Shown piece by piece: positions 51,840-63,811 of a stretch of DNA of 64,000 bases. The translations under genes and the position numbers were made by a program. The notes below the pieces were generated by a model, which saw only the letters and a list, made by a program, of their open reading frames with translations, was not told the origin of the DNA and did not search any database. Numbering within the stretch: the stretch's first letter is position 1; the number at the start of each line of letters is the position of its first letter. The DNA comes from CAVQZC01 sp963718315 (GTDB lineage Bacteria; Actinomycetota; Thermoleophilia; Gaiellales; JAICJC01): assembly GCA_963718315.1 (NCBI GenBank), contig CAVQZC010000007.1:496001-560000 (forward strand), written 5' to 3'.

Positions 51840-52160
51840 TCAGCGGAACAGGTCGATCAGCTCGCCGCGCTGACGCTCGGACAGACCGCCGATCGTCTTG
51901 CTCTGGCTGATCCGGCACTGGGTCAACAGCCTGCCGGCGCGCACGCGCCCCAGCCGGGGAACTGCGAGCAGCATGTCGTAGACCTTGGCCGTGAGAACGT
52001 AGTCGGGCGGACTCTCCAGGATCTCCTGGAAAGTGATCTCGCCGGACTTCAGGCCGCGCTTGAGCTGCGCCCGGCGCACGCGAATCTGGTTCGCGCGGTC
52101 GAGAGCATCCAGGCGCTGGTCGAGGGAGCGGGATGGTGCCTGGGAGAGGATCGTCGCCAT
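51840..52160 (-). CDS. mihF: Actinobacterial integration host factor
   Basis: 106 residues from ATG 52160. RSLDQRLDALDRANQIRVRR, AQLKRGLKSGEITFQEILES and VPRLGRVRAGRLLTQCRIS (helix-hairpin-helix-like) are typical mIHF, a DNA-binding nucleoid protein found only in Actinobacteria. It has its own strong promoter and is followed by gmk, its usual partner. Key evidence for the phylum. Confidence 0.95.
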   Translation of the reverse strand: MATILSQAPSRSLDQRLDALDRANQIRVRRAQLKRGLKSGEITFQEILESPPDYVLTAKVYDMLLAVPRLGRVRAGRLLTQCRISQSKTIGGLSERQRGELIDLFR

Positions 52161-52171
52161 CGTGCGGTGAG

Positions 52172-52199
52172 AGTATAACCATCCCGCAGCACCGTGCAA
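52172..52199 (-). promoter_or_regulatory. Promoter of mihF-gmk-rpoZ
   Basis: Minus strand: TTGCAC (52199-52194), 16-bp spacer, TATACT (52177-52172). Transcription should start near 52165, about five bases before the ATG, so the mRNA is nearly leaderless. No terminator is visible between the pyrD stop and this promoter, so some read-through from the pyr operon is possible. Confidence 0.65.
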
Positions 52200-52228
52200 C
52201 TGCCAAAAAATGGCTTGAATATGCGAAA

Positions 52229-53167
52229 TTACCGTTGCAAACCATCAAGCTCAGGCTGAGCTTCAGTATCGATCTGGTGTGCGATTCCCCGCACCGCGGC
52301 GAGGTCCTGGAACCCACGGCGGCCGAGTTCTGACGGGAGCTCGGCGACGATCCGGGACGGAAGTCCGGGATCGCGGAACAACGCAGTGCCAAGTCCGACC
52401 GCAGTGGCGCCGGCGGCCAACATCTCGATGCAGTCTTGAGTGTTTGCCAGCCCTCCCATGCCGACGATCGGCAGCCCGGTCGCGGCGTACGAGGCGTGCA
52501 CGGCGTGCAGCGCCACCGGCTTGATCGCCGGACCCGACAGCCCGCCTCCGCCCCCGCCCAGCAGCGGCCGTAACGTGTCACGGTGGATCGCAATTCCGCG
52601 CACCGTGTTGACGAGCACGAGCCCGTCCGCGCCGCCCTCCGCGGCGGCGGTCGCGATCGCCGCGACGTCGGCCACGCTGGGCGACAGCTTCGCCAGCACC
52701 GGCAGGTCGGTGAGCGAGCGGCACAGCTCGACCAGGGCGCGCGTCTCGTCGGGGTCGGTGCCGATCGAGATGCAGCCGGTCTCGACGTTCGGACACGAGA
52801 CGTTCAGCTCGACGGCCGCCGTCGCGGGATCGGCGCTGACCCGGCGGACCGCTTCGGCGTACTCATCGTGAGACCAGCCGCCGACGCTGACCACGACTGG
52901 AACGCCCAGCTCGCCCAGGCGCGGCAGGTGGTCGGCGCAGAACCGCTCGAGGCCGGGGTTCGCCAGGCCGATCGAGTTGACCATCCCGGAGGGGGTCTCG
53001 GCGATCCGCGGCGGCGGGTTGCCCGCCCGTGGGTTGAGGGTCACCGTCTTGGTCACGAACGCGGCCAGCCCCAACGTGCCGGCAGCGAGGGCGTCGAGCG
53101 TTCCCGATCCGTTGACGAGCGGGTGCGCCAGCGGAATGCCGCAGAGGTCAGCGTGTAGCGAGGACAC
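52229..53167 (-). CDS. pyrD: Dihydroorotate dehydrogenase, class 1B catalytic subunit
   Basis: 312 residues from GTG 53167. LVNGSGTLD, TKTVTLNPRAGNPPPRIAET, LNVSCPNVETGC (active-site Cys loop of class 1), LVLVNTVRG, GGGLSGPAIKPVAL, GMGGLANTQDCIEMLAAGA (FMN phosphate). Oxidises dihydroorotate; the 1B type passes electrons to NAD+ via PyrK, encoded directly upstream and overlapping by 20 nt. Confidence 0.94.
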   Translation of the reverse strand: MSSLHADLCGIPLAHPLVNGSGTLDALAAGTLGLAAFVTKTVTLNPRAGNPPPRIAETPSGMVNSIGLANPGLERFCADHLPRLGELGVPVVVSVGGWSHDEYAEAVRRVSADPATAAVELNVSCPNVETGCISIGTDPDETRALVELCRSLTDLPVLAKLSPSVADVAAIATAAAEGGADGLVLVNTVRGIAIHRDTLRPLLGGGGGGLSGPAIKPVALHAVHASYAATGLPIVGMGGLANTQDCIEMLAAGATAVGLGTALFRDPGLPSRIVAELPSELGRRGFQDLAAVRGIAHQIDTEAQPELDGLQR

Positions 53168-53844
53168 GCCCGGCCTCCAGCACCGGCCCCTCGACGCACA
53201 GACGCTTCCAGACGCCGTCGATCTTCACCGCACATCCGTAGCAGGCCCCGTAGCCGCAGGCCATCGCCGCCTCCATCGCGAGCTGGCAGGGGATGTGGTG
53301 CTCCGCACAGAGGGCCGCCACGGCGTGCAGCATCGGGTCAGGGCCACAGGCGTAGACGGTGCCGGCGACCGGCATCATCCGCGCCAGCGGCTCGGTGACC
53401 AGCACCGGGTCGAGCACCACCGTCGCCTCCGGATCGATCAGCGCGGCGCAGACGGCATGCGCCTCGCTGCGGAACCCCAGCACGACCCGGCGCTGCTCCC
53501 CCACGGTGCGAGCCAGCCAGGGCAGGATCGCCGCCCCGATGCCTCCGCCGACCAGAACCGACGGCCCCGGCTGGATGGCAAAGCCGGCGCCCAGCGGCCC
53601 CACTACCCGCACACGCGATGCGACCTCGAGCGCGGCGGTGCCCGGCCCGAGGACGTCGACCAGGAAGGCGATCTCGCGCTCGTCGGCCCAGGCCGCCGAC
53701 AGCGCCCGCGGCAGGTACGCGGCGGCCGGCTCGGGATCCGCCTGGAGCATGAAGAACTGGCCGGGGACTCCCACCTCCGAGCCGTCGTTGCGCAGCACGA
53801 GCAGCGTGTAGGCCCCCACCTGCTCGACGCGCTGGACGCCGAGG

Positions 53845-53864
<20 letters not shown>
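53148..53864 (-). CDS. pyrK: Dihydroorotate dehydrogenase electron-transfer subunit
   Basis: 238 residues from ATG 53864 (GTG 53885 possible). A ferredoxin-reductase-like FAD/NAD fold (PGQFFMLQ, YLPRALS, GPLGAGF, LVGGGIGAA, YACGPDPMLHAV) and a C-terminal [2Fe-2S] site AMACGYGACYGCAVKI ... RLCVEG with four Cys. Partner of PyrD. The start lies within the end of carB (20-nt overlap), so the two are coupled. Confidence 0.92.
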
Positions 53865-58117
<4,253 letters not shown>

Positions 58118-58121
<4 letters not shown>

Positions 58122-59446
58122 CGGACCGCCTCGACGAGCCGGTGGGCGACGGCGCCGTCGGCGATCGTCAGCATGCATCTGCCCTGCAGCGTCTGGCCGG
58201 CGAACGCGCAGTTCCGCGATCGCGAGACGTAGGGCGGCGCGACCAGCCGCGACTCTCCCAGGCTCCAGAGCGTCAGGTTGGCGCGCGTGCCTTCCCGCAG
58301 TGCCGGCACCGGCAGCCCGAACGCCCGGGCCGGGCCGCCGGACATCCGCTCGATCACCACCGACAGCGGCACCAGGCCGGGTGCGACCAGGTGCGTGTAG
58401 ACCGCGGCGAACGCCGTCTCCAGCCCGATCACCCCGTTCGGCGCCGCTTCGAACGGCTGCTCCTTCTCGTCGCTGCGATGGGGAGCATGGTCGGTGGCGA
58501 TGCAGTCGAGGGTGCCGTCGGCCAGCGCCTCGACCAGCGCGGCGCGATCGGAGGCCGCCCGCAGCGGTGGGTTCATCTTCGAGGTCGCCGGGTCGAGGCC
58601 GCGCACGGCCTCCTCGGTCAGGCACAGGTGGTGCGGCGACACCTCGGCGGTGATCTCGACGCCCAGCTCCTTGGCGCGCCGGATCTCGGCCACCGACTCG
58701 GCGGCGGAGATGTGGCAGAGGTGCAGCCCGATCCCCTCGTGGCGGGCGATCTGGACGTCACGCGCGACCATCACGCTCTCGCCGATGCTGGGGTAGCCGG
58801 TCAGGCCCAGCTCGGCAGACACTGCGCCCTCGTGCATGTGGGATCCGGCGGTCAGGCTGGGATCCTCCTCGTGGAGCGCCAGCCGCAGGCCGGTCACACG
58901 GCTGTACTGCAGCGCCCGCCGCAGCAGGCCGGCGCGCTCGACGGGCCGCCCGTCGTCGGAGAACGCCGCCGCTCCGTGACCGGCCAGCTCGGCCATCTCG
59001 CTCAGCTGCCTGCCCTCCTGGCCCAGCGTGATGGCGGCCATGAACCCGGTCGGCACCACCGCCTGGTCGCGGGCCAGCCCGATCAGGCCTGACAGCACGG
59101 GCGCCGAGTCGACCACCGGCTGGGTGTTGGGCATCGCCAGGATGGCGACGAAGCCACCGGCGGCCGCGGCCCGCGTACCCGAGCCAACGTCCTCGGTGTC
59201 CTCATCGCCGGGCGTGCGCAGGTGGACGTGGGGATCGACCAGCCCGGGCGTCATCGTCATCCCGGCGGCGTCGAACCGCTCCACGTCGGGAGCGTCGATA
59301 CCGCGACCGATGCGGGTGACGATCCCGTCTTCGATCAGCACGTCGGCCGGCACGCCCTCCAGGCCGCTGCCGCTGTCGACCAGATGAGCGCCCTCGATCA
59401 GCAGGGACGTGTCCTCCCCGCTACGCCGGAACAGCCGCTGGGTCAT
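58118..59446 (-). CDS. pyrC: Dihydroorotase
   Basis: 442 residues. Amidohydrolase with GLVDPHVHLRTPG (metal His-x-His; Thr replaces the common Glu of REPG), MPNTQPVVD, AAAFSDDGRPV (bridging Asp of the class I type), CHISAAESV, EVSPHHLCLT and IATDHAPHRSDEK. Cyclises carbamoyl aspartate. Overlaps pyrB and carA by 1-4 nt. Confidence 0.95.
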
Positions 59447-60444
59447 CAGGCCACCTCCTGTCCGGCGGTGGCTACCACCCGCAGGGCGGCCTCGCGGCCG
59501 CCGCTGGTCGGTTCGCTGAGCAGGTCGTAGAGCACGGCCATCCGGGTGACCAGGCCGGCCCGCACCTGATCGACGATCCGCGAGTTGGCGGCGTCGGCGA
59601 CGTCGGGCGCGATCTCGACGCCGCGGTTGATCGGGCCCGGGTGCATGACCAGCTGGTCGGGACGGACGCGCTCCGACGTGACGCCCCAGAGCGCGGCGTA
59701 CTCACGCAGCGACGGGACGTAGTTGGCGCCCTCGAGCATCCGCTCGCGCTGCATGCGCAGGACGTAGACGACGTCGGCGTCGCCGATCGCGGCGATGTCG
59801 TGACTGACCGTGACCCCCATCTGCTCGATCCCGCGCGGGATCAGCGGAGGCGGGCCGACCAGCAGCACCGAGGCGCCCATCAGCTTCAGGGCCTGGATGT
59901 TGGAGCGGGCGACCCGGGAGTGCAGGACGTCCCCGACGATGGCGACGGACAGCCCCTCCAGCCGGCCCAGGCTCTTTCGCATCGTGTAGAGGTCGAGCAG
60001 GCTCTGGGTCGGATGCTGGTGCTTGCCGTCGCCGGCGTTGACCACATGGGCGGCGGTGTGGCGGGTGATCAGCGCGGGTGCGCCGATCTGGGCGTGGCGG
60101 ATGACGATCACGTCGGGGTCGTAGGCCGACAGCGTCAGGATCGTGTCCTTGAGCGACTCACCCTTGTCCACGCTCGACCCGGAAGCCTTCAGGCTCATCG
60201 TGTCGGCCGACAGCCGCTTGGCGGCCAGCTCGAACGACGAGCTGGTGCGGGTGGACGCCTCGAAGAAGACGTTGATCACCGTCCGCCCGCGCAGCGTCGG
60301 CACCTTCTTGACGTCGCGGTCCATGACCGACTCGAAGCCCTCGGCTGTCTCCAGGATCCGCTCGACGTCGGCTCGGTCGAGGTCGGCGATCGACAGCAGG
60401 TGGCGGCGGCTGGGCAGCGTTGGTGGCTGGAGGTGCACGGTCAT
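59446..60444 (-). CDS. pyrB: Aspartate carbamoyltransferase catalytic subunit
   Basis: 332 residues. FFEASTRTSSSFELAAKRLS (carbamoyl phosphate site STRTxxSFE), HPTQSLLDLYTM, VGDVLHSRVARSN, MHPGPINRGVEI. No pyrI regulatory gene is present, as in Gram-positive operons. ATG 60444 overlaps the pyrR stop (ATGA). Confidence 0.96.
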   Translation of the reverse strand: MTVHLQPPTLPSRRHLLSIADLDRADVERILETAEGFESVMDRDVKKVPTLRGRTVINVFFEASTRTSSSFELAAKRLSADTMSLKASGSSVDKGESLKDTILTLSAYDPDVIVIRHAQIGAPALITRHTAAHVVNAGDGKHQHPTQSLLDLYTMRKSLGRLEGLSVAIVGDVLHSRVARSNIQALKLMGASVLLVGPPPLIPRGIEQMGVTVSHDIAAIGDADVVYVLRMQRERMLEGANYVPSLREYAALWGVTSERVRPDQLVMHPGPINRGVEIAPDVADAANSRIVDQVRAGLVTRMAVLYDLLSEPTSGGREAALRVVATAGQEVA

Positions 60445-60989
60445 TCCCCTGTCTGAAGGACGATGCGGTCGACGCCGTCGACCTCGGAGAGCTGGACGTT
60501 GACGCGCTCGCTGCGCGAGGTGGGAAGGTTCTTGCCGACGTAGTCGGGGCGGATCGGGAGCTCGCGGTGGCCGCGGTCGACCAGCACCGCCAGCTGCACC
60601 CGTTCGGGGCGCCCGAAGTCGAACAGCGCCTCGATCGCCGAGCGAATGGTGCGCCCGGTGAACAGCACGTCGTCGACCAGCACGACCGACCGGCCGTCGA
60701 TGGCGAAGTCGAGCCGCGTCGCCTTGACCACCGGCTGGGGGTGGATGCGAACGTCGTCGCGGTAGAACGAGATGTCGAGCGCGCCCGTCGGCACCTCGAC
60801 GTCGGCGAACTCGTCGATCAGCTCCCGGAGCCGCTCGGCGACGACCACCCCGCGCGTGTAGATCCCCACCAGGGCGAGCAGCTCGGGCTCGGGGTGGTGC
60901 TCCACGATCTCGTGCGCGATCCGGCGGAGCGTGCGCTGCAGCCCAGCCTCGTCGAGCAGCTCCCGCTCATCGATGGTTGGCGCCTTCAC
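60441..60989 (-). CDS. pyrR: Pyr operon regulator PyrR
   Basis: 182 residues from GTG 60989. LDEAGLQRTLRRIAHEIVEH, VGIYTRGVVVAERL, and the PRPP loop SVVLVDDVLFTGRTIRSAIE. PyrR binds pyr mRNA when UMP is plentiful and has weak uracil phosphoribosyltransferase activity. A longer reading from TTG 61034 would add residues unlike PyrR and has no room for a ribosome site. The GTG overlaps the stop of a 13-codon leader peptide. Confidence 0.94.
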   Translation of the reverse strand: MKAPTIDERELLDEAGLQRTLRRIAHEIVEHHPEPELLALVGIYTRGVVVAERLRELIDEFADVEVPTGALDISFYRDDVRIHPQPVVKATRLDFAIDGRSVVLVDDVLFTGRTIRSAIEALFDFGRPERVQLAVLVDRGHRELPIRPDYVGKNLPTSRSERVNVQLSEVDGVDRIVLQTGE

Positions 60990-61027
60990 GTGCGTGCGAT
61001 CCTGGCCGCAGTCTGGGCAGCGTTCAT
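60986..61027 (-). CDS. 13-residue leader peptide upstream of pyrR
   Basis: ATG 61027 encodes MNAAQTAARIART and stops with TGA that overlaps the pyrR GTG (GTGA). An ideal AAGGAG lies 7 nt upstream of this ATG, while pyrR itself has no comparable site. The AAGGAG is part of the PyrR-type RNA element, so repression of the leader would shut off pyrR and the operon by translational coupling. Inferred from sequence. Confidence 0.6.
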   Translation of the reverse strand: MNAAQTAARIART

Positions 61028-61034
61028 CGAGCAA

Positions 61035-61068
61035 CTCCTTCCCGGCCTCACAGGACGCGGATTAAAGG
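61035..61068 (-). promoter_or_regulatory. PyrR-binding RNA element in the pyr leader
   Basis: The minus strand carries CCTTTAATCCGC, then GTCCTGTGAGGCCGGGAAGG ending in AAGGAG. The core TCC-N-GWGAGGC-N-GG-AAGG corresponds to the PyrR-binding loop known from Bacillus pyr attenuators and mycobacterial pyrR leaders (recalled). Its 3' part contains the ribosome-binding site, pointing to translational control instead of an antiterminator/terminator switch; I see no intrinsic terminator here. Confidence 0.68.
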
Positions 61069-61113
61069 TGTGCGGGTATCAGAGCCTCGTCCCTCGAGGC
61101 CGGAACCAGCGTA

Positions 61114-61731
61114 TCAGGTGGACCCGACGGCAACCGCCGGAGGCCGCCCCTGGGCGACGGGCGAGGTGACCGTCGAGACCAGCGCCTCGATCCAGGCCAG
61201 CAGCTCGCGGTGGTCGCGCTCCACGCCGAGCAGGCGGTCGGCGCTGAGCCCGTCCCACAGGTTGACCACCAGCGCCGCGGCAGCCGACGCGGGCGCCGTC
61301 TCCAGGCCGGCATCCTCGGCGGCCCGCTCCAGCGCCGCCGCGATCGGCCGGCGCAGCTCCAGCCGGTAGGCGGCTGCCCGCCGGCGGCCCGCCGGGTGCG
61401 CCCGCGCGAAGCCCTGCAGCTCGTGCCACACCCGGGCGTGCCCGGAGGTGACGTCCTCGTCCAGCAACCCGATCGCCGAGCGCCACCGCTCGGCCAGCGG
61501 GGTGGTCGCCTCGAACACCGCCCGCTGGCGGCCGACGAGCCGCTCGCCCTCGCGGTCGAGCACCTCCAGCAGGAGATTCTCGACGGAGCCGAACCGGTAA
61601 TGGACGAGGCCGTGCGGAAGCCCCGCCTCCGCCGCTACGCGGCGCGTCGTGCAGGCCGCCAGGCCCTCACGGGCAAGCAGGCGCTCGGCGGCCTCGAGCA
61701 GGAGCGATCGGGAGTCGGGGGAGTTGGACAT
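61114..61731 (-). CDS. TetR-family transcriptional regulator
   Basis: 205 residues from ATG 61731. N-terminal HTH: RSLLLEAAERLLAREGLAAC, TTRRVAAEAGLPHGLVHYRF, GSVENLLLEVL; the C-terminal ligand domain is Ala/Leu-rich helical, no recognised specificity. It sits upstream of the pyrR leader and is divergent from the UDG-like gene, which is a possible target. GTG 61752 is an alternative start. Confidence 0.88.
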   Translation of the reverse strand: MSNSPDSRSLLLEAAERLLAREGLAACTTRRVAAEAGLPHGLVHYRFGSVENLLLEVLDREGERLVGRQRAVFEATTPLAERWRSAIGLLDEDVTSGHARVWHELQGFARAHPAGRRRAAAYRLELRRPIAAALERAAEDAGLETAPASAAAALVVNLWDGLSADRLLGVERDHRELLAWIEALVSTVTSPVAQGRPPAVAVGST

Positions 61732-61744
61732 ACGTCCTGGGCGG

Positions 61745-61777
61745 GTGACCAAATCACGGGCGGCAGCCGCCTGTCAA
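61745..61777 (-). promoter_or_regulatory. TetR gene promoter with possible operator
   Basis: Minus strand: consensus TTGACA at 61777-61772. The -10 region overlaps an inverted repeat GTGA-N5-TCAC (61745-61757). TetR regulators commonly repress their own divergent promoter, so this is a candidate autoregulatory operator for this gene and the UDG-like gene. The -10 hexamer itself is weak. Confidence 0.35.
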
Positions 61778-61789
61778 GCTGCTTGCGGA

Positions 61790-62371
61790 GTGGAACAGCT
61801 CTTCCGGGATCTCGCCGGGGCCAGGATTGGCTCCACGTTCAACCAGTACGCCGGAGCCGACGGCGCCGTCCGGCTCGACAACCTGCGTACCTACCTGGAC
61901 GAGCGGTCGGGGGCACGCGTCGTCGCGCTGGGCGAGGCGGCCGGCTACCAGGGCATGCGCTGGTCGGGGATCGCGTTTACCAGCGAGCGCGACCTGCTCC
62001 GCTGGGGCGCGCCGTACCGCACCACCAGCCCCCGCCCCGAGGGCTGGAGCGAGCCGTCCGGGACAATCGTGCACCGCGTCCTCGGCGAGCTCGGGGCGGA
62101 GCACGACGTGATCCTCTGGAACACCGTCCCCCACCACCCGCACCGGCCGGGCGAGCCGCTCTCCAACCGGCGACCGACGGTCGCCGAGATCGCGGCCGGC
62201 GCAGTGTTCGCACGGCGTGCGATCGCGCTGTTACACCCAGAGCTGGTAATAGCAGTGGGCCGGGTGGCCGAAGCGGCGGCAGGAGACCTGGCTCAGACGC
62301 GCGTCCGCCATCCTGCCAACGGTGGCGGTGCGTTGTTTGCCGCTGGGATGGCCGCCGCGCTAGGTGAAATT
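61790..62371 (+). CDS. Uracil-DNA glycosylase-superfamily protein, 3' end unclear
   Basis: About 194 residues from GTG 61790. GARVVALGEAAGYQGMRWSG, IAFTSERDLLRWG, VILWNTVPHHPHRPGEPLSN and VIAVGRVAEAA ... RHPANGGGALFAAGM follow the UDG fold (GExxG, N-x-x-P, and the His-Pro loop). Whether it removes uracil or another base is unclear. No in-frame stop occurs before the next gene's start, 85 bp on, so the true 3' end is unknown; a base error is likely. Confidence 0.65.
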
Positions 62372-62399
62372 TGCACTCAGTTGATATCTGTGGTAGCGT
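62371..62399 (+). promoter_or_regulatory. Promoter of the exported-protein gene
   Basis: TTGCAC (62371-62376), 17-bp spacer, TAGCGT (62394-62399), 57 bp before GTG 62456. With the good ribosome site AAAGGGGG at 62442-62449, it supports an independent gene downstream of the UDG-like one. Confidence 0.6.
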
Positions 62400-62455
62400 G
62401 CCCCCCGCGGAGCGCTCCGAAGTTAACTACTCCGACGCAACAAAGGGGGTTCGAC

Positions 62456-63025
62456 GTGCTCAAGCGAGCAATCGGACTAGCGGTTGCGGCGTGCGTGATG
62501 GCTGTCGCATCGGCAGCCACAGCAAGCGCTGCGGACACGCAGAACTATGCCTTTACCGGACAGGGCTCCGGCGATTCCTCGACGTGTGGGCCCGACTGGG
62601 CGAACGACACCTACACCCGGGTCTTCAAGGTCGTGCCCAAGGAGGCGACCAACAACACCTGGCGGGTGACCGAGAACTTCAACAGCGGTCACTTCGTCAC
62701 CATCCAGGGCCCCAGCCCCGAGTCGTGTGCGAACGGCAACAGCAACCAGGTCTCGGGCCACCTCAAGGGTACGTTCCACGGCTTCGAGGTGCTCCAGGTG
62801 TTCGGCGGGAGCTACGACCGGTCTGGAGCGGCCAGCTGCTCGGCGTCGACGGAGCTTCCGCTCTGCTCGACCGCCGAGTTCGTCGACTCGGCGTTCCCGG
62901 GTAACACTGGGTACACGTCCTCCGATTACTGGTTCACGTACTCGACCAAGAACCCTGCCGCGTGTGCCAACAACTGGATCGACGCTGCCACCGGCGATTC
63001 CGGTGACATCGCGACCATCTGCTAG
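62456..63025 (+). CDS. Exported protein with six cysteines, unknown function
   Basis: 189 residues from GTG 62456. Signal peptide LKRAIGLAVAACVMAVASAA with AXA cleavage before ADTQNY; the mature part (~160 aa) is Ser/Thr/Asn-rich, probably beta, with six Cys (STCGPDW, ESCANG, ASCSAS, LPLCST, PAACANN and a C-terminal ATIC), enough for three disulfides. Its own promoter, ribosome site and terminator mark a free-standing secreted product. No family recognised. Confidence 0.78.
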   Translation: MLKRAIGLAVAACVMAVASAATASAADTQNYAFTGQGSGDSSTCGPDWANDTYTRVFKVVPKEATNNTWRVTENFNSGHFVTIQGPSPESCANGNSNQVSGHLKGTFHGFEVLQVFGGSYDRSGAASCSASTELPLCSTAEFVDSAFPGNTGYTSSDYWFTYSTKNPAACANNWIDAATGDSGDIATIC

Positions 63026-63044
63026 CCGGCTGTAGGCGTGAGAG

Positions 63045-63069
63045 GGGCCGGCCCACCGCGGGCCGGCCC
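63045..63069. terminator. Bidirectional terminator between convergent genes
   Basis: GGGCCGGCCC (63045-63054) and the same self-palindromic decamer at 63060-63069 form a 10-bp stem with a 5-nt loop. It follows the exported-protein stop by 19 bp and ends one base before the methyltransferase stop on the opposite strand; TT follows on the plus side. Confidence 0.7.
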
Positions 63070-63070
63070 T

Positions 63071-63811
63071 TCATCGCACGGCGCGGACGAGTGCCCAGCG
63101 AAGGGTCGTGACAACTGGCTCTGTGCGCGCCTTCATCGCCGCCTCAAGACGCTCCAGCCCTACCCGGTACTCCTCCTCGCCGAGCAGGTGAAGCGTTGAG
63201 ATGTAGCGGCCGCGCACCCGCTCGAGGACGACGTCCGGGTCGATCCCGACCTGCTGGTCGAACGGCGTCACCTCCACCTGTCCGAAGCCCGCCCCCTCCA
63301 GCTCCCCCGCCAGCACCGCCGGATCGGGGAACCGCTCCATGTCGATCCGCTCGATCCCCGGGAAGTACGGCACCAGGTAGAACCGGGTGATGTGCTCGAG
63401 CCGGAAGGTCGCGATCACCATCGTGCCCTCGGCCGCGAGGATGCGGGCCGCCTCGCCCAGCGCGGCGGTGCGATCGGGGAGCAGGTGCACGACCAGGTGC
63501 ATGTGGGCGCCGTCGAACCAGCCGTCGCGGAACGGCAGCCGATCCGCCTCGCCCAGGCGCCAGCCGATCGCGCGCGAGCCGGGCTGGCGGCGCGCCTGCT
63601 CGAGCATCTCCGGCGAGGCGTCGACTCCCCACACCCGGCCGCCCAGCCGGTCGTGCGCCCGGACGGCGAAGCGGCCGGTGCCACAGCCGATGTCGAGCAG
63701 CCGCCGGCAGGGGCCGAGCATGTCGAGCGTCAGGTCGGCGAGCTCGGCCCAGGCCGTTCCGGCCGGGCGCAGCTCGTCGTAGCGCCCGGCCAGCGCGTCG
63801 AAGCCGGTCAC
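63071..63811 (-). CDS. SAM-dependent methyltransferase (class I)
   Basis: 246 residues from GTG 63811. Motif I RRLLDIGCGTGRFAVRA, motif II VWGVDASPEMLEQAR, motif post-II LGEADRLPFRDGWFDGAHMH, then EAARILAAEGTMVIATF, the UbiE/Coq5-Methyltransf_11 pattern. Substrate unknown. The GTG overlaps the stop of the gene at the window edge. Confidence 0.9.
   Translation of the reverse strand: MTGFDALAGRYDELRPAGTAWAELADLTLDMLGPCRRLLDIGCGTGRFAVRAHDRLGGRVWGVDASPEMLEQARRQPGSRAIGWRLGEADRLPFRDGWFDGAHMHLVVHLLPDRTAALGEAARILAAEGTMVIATFRLEHITRFYLVPYFPGIERIDMERFPDPAVLAGELEGAGFGQVEVTPFDQQVGIDPDVVLERVRGRYISTLHLLGEEEYRVGLERLEAAMKARTEPVVTTLRWALVRAVR

Noticed and set aside
60990..61034. Longer PyrR from TTG 61034, with a CPDCGQD zinc-like motif
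   Set aside because: The AAGGAG abuts the TTG with no spacing, the extra residues are not PyrR-like, and the alternative frame gives a well-spaced leader peptide ending on the pyrR start.
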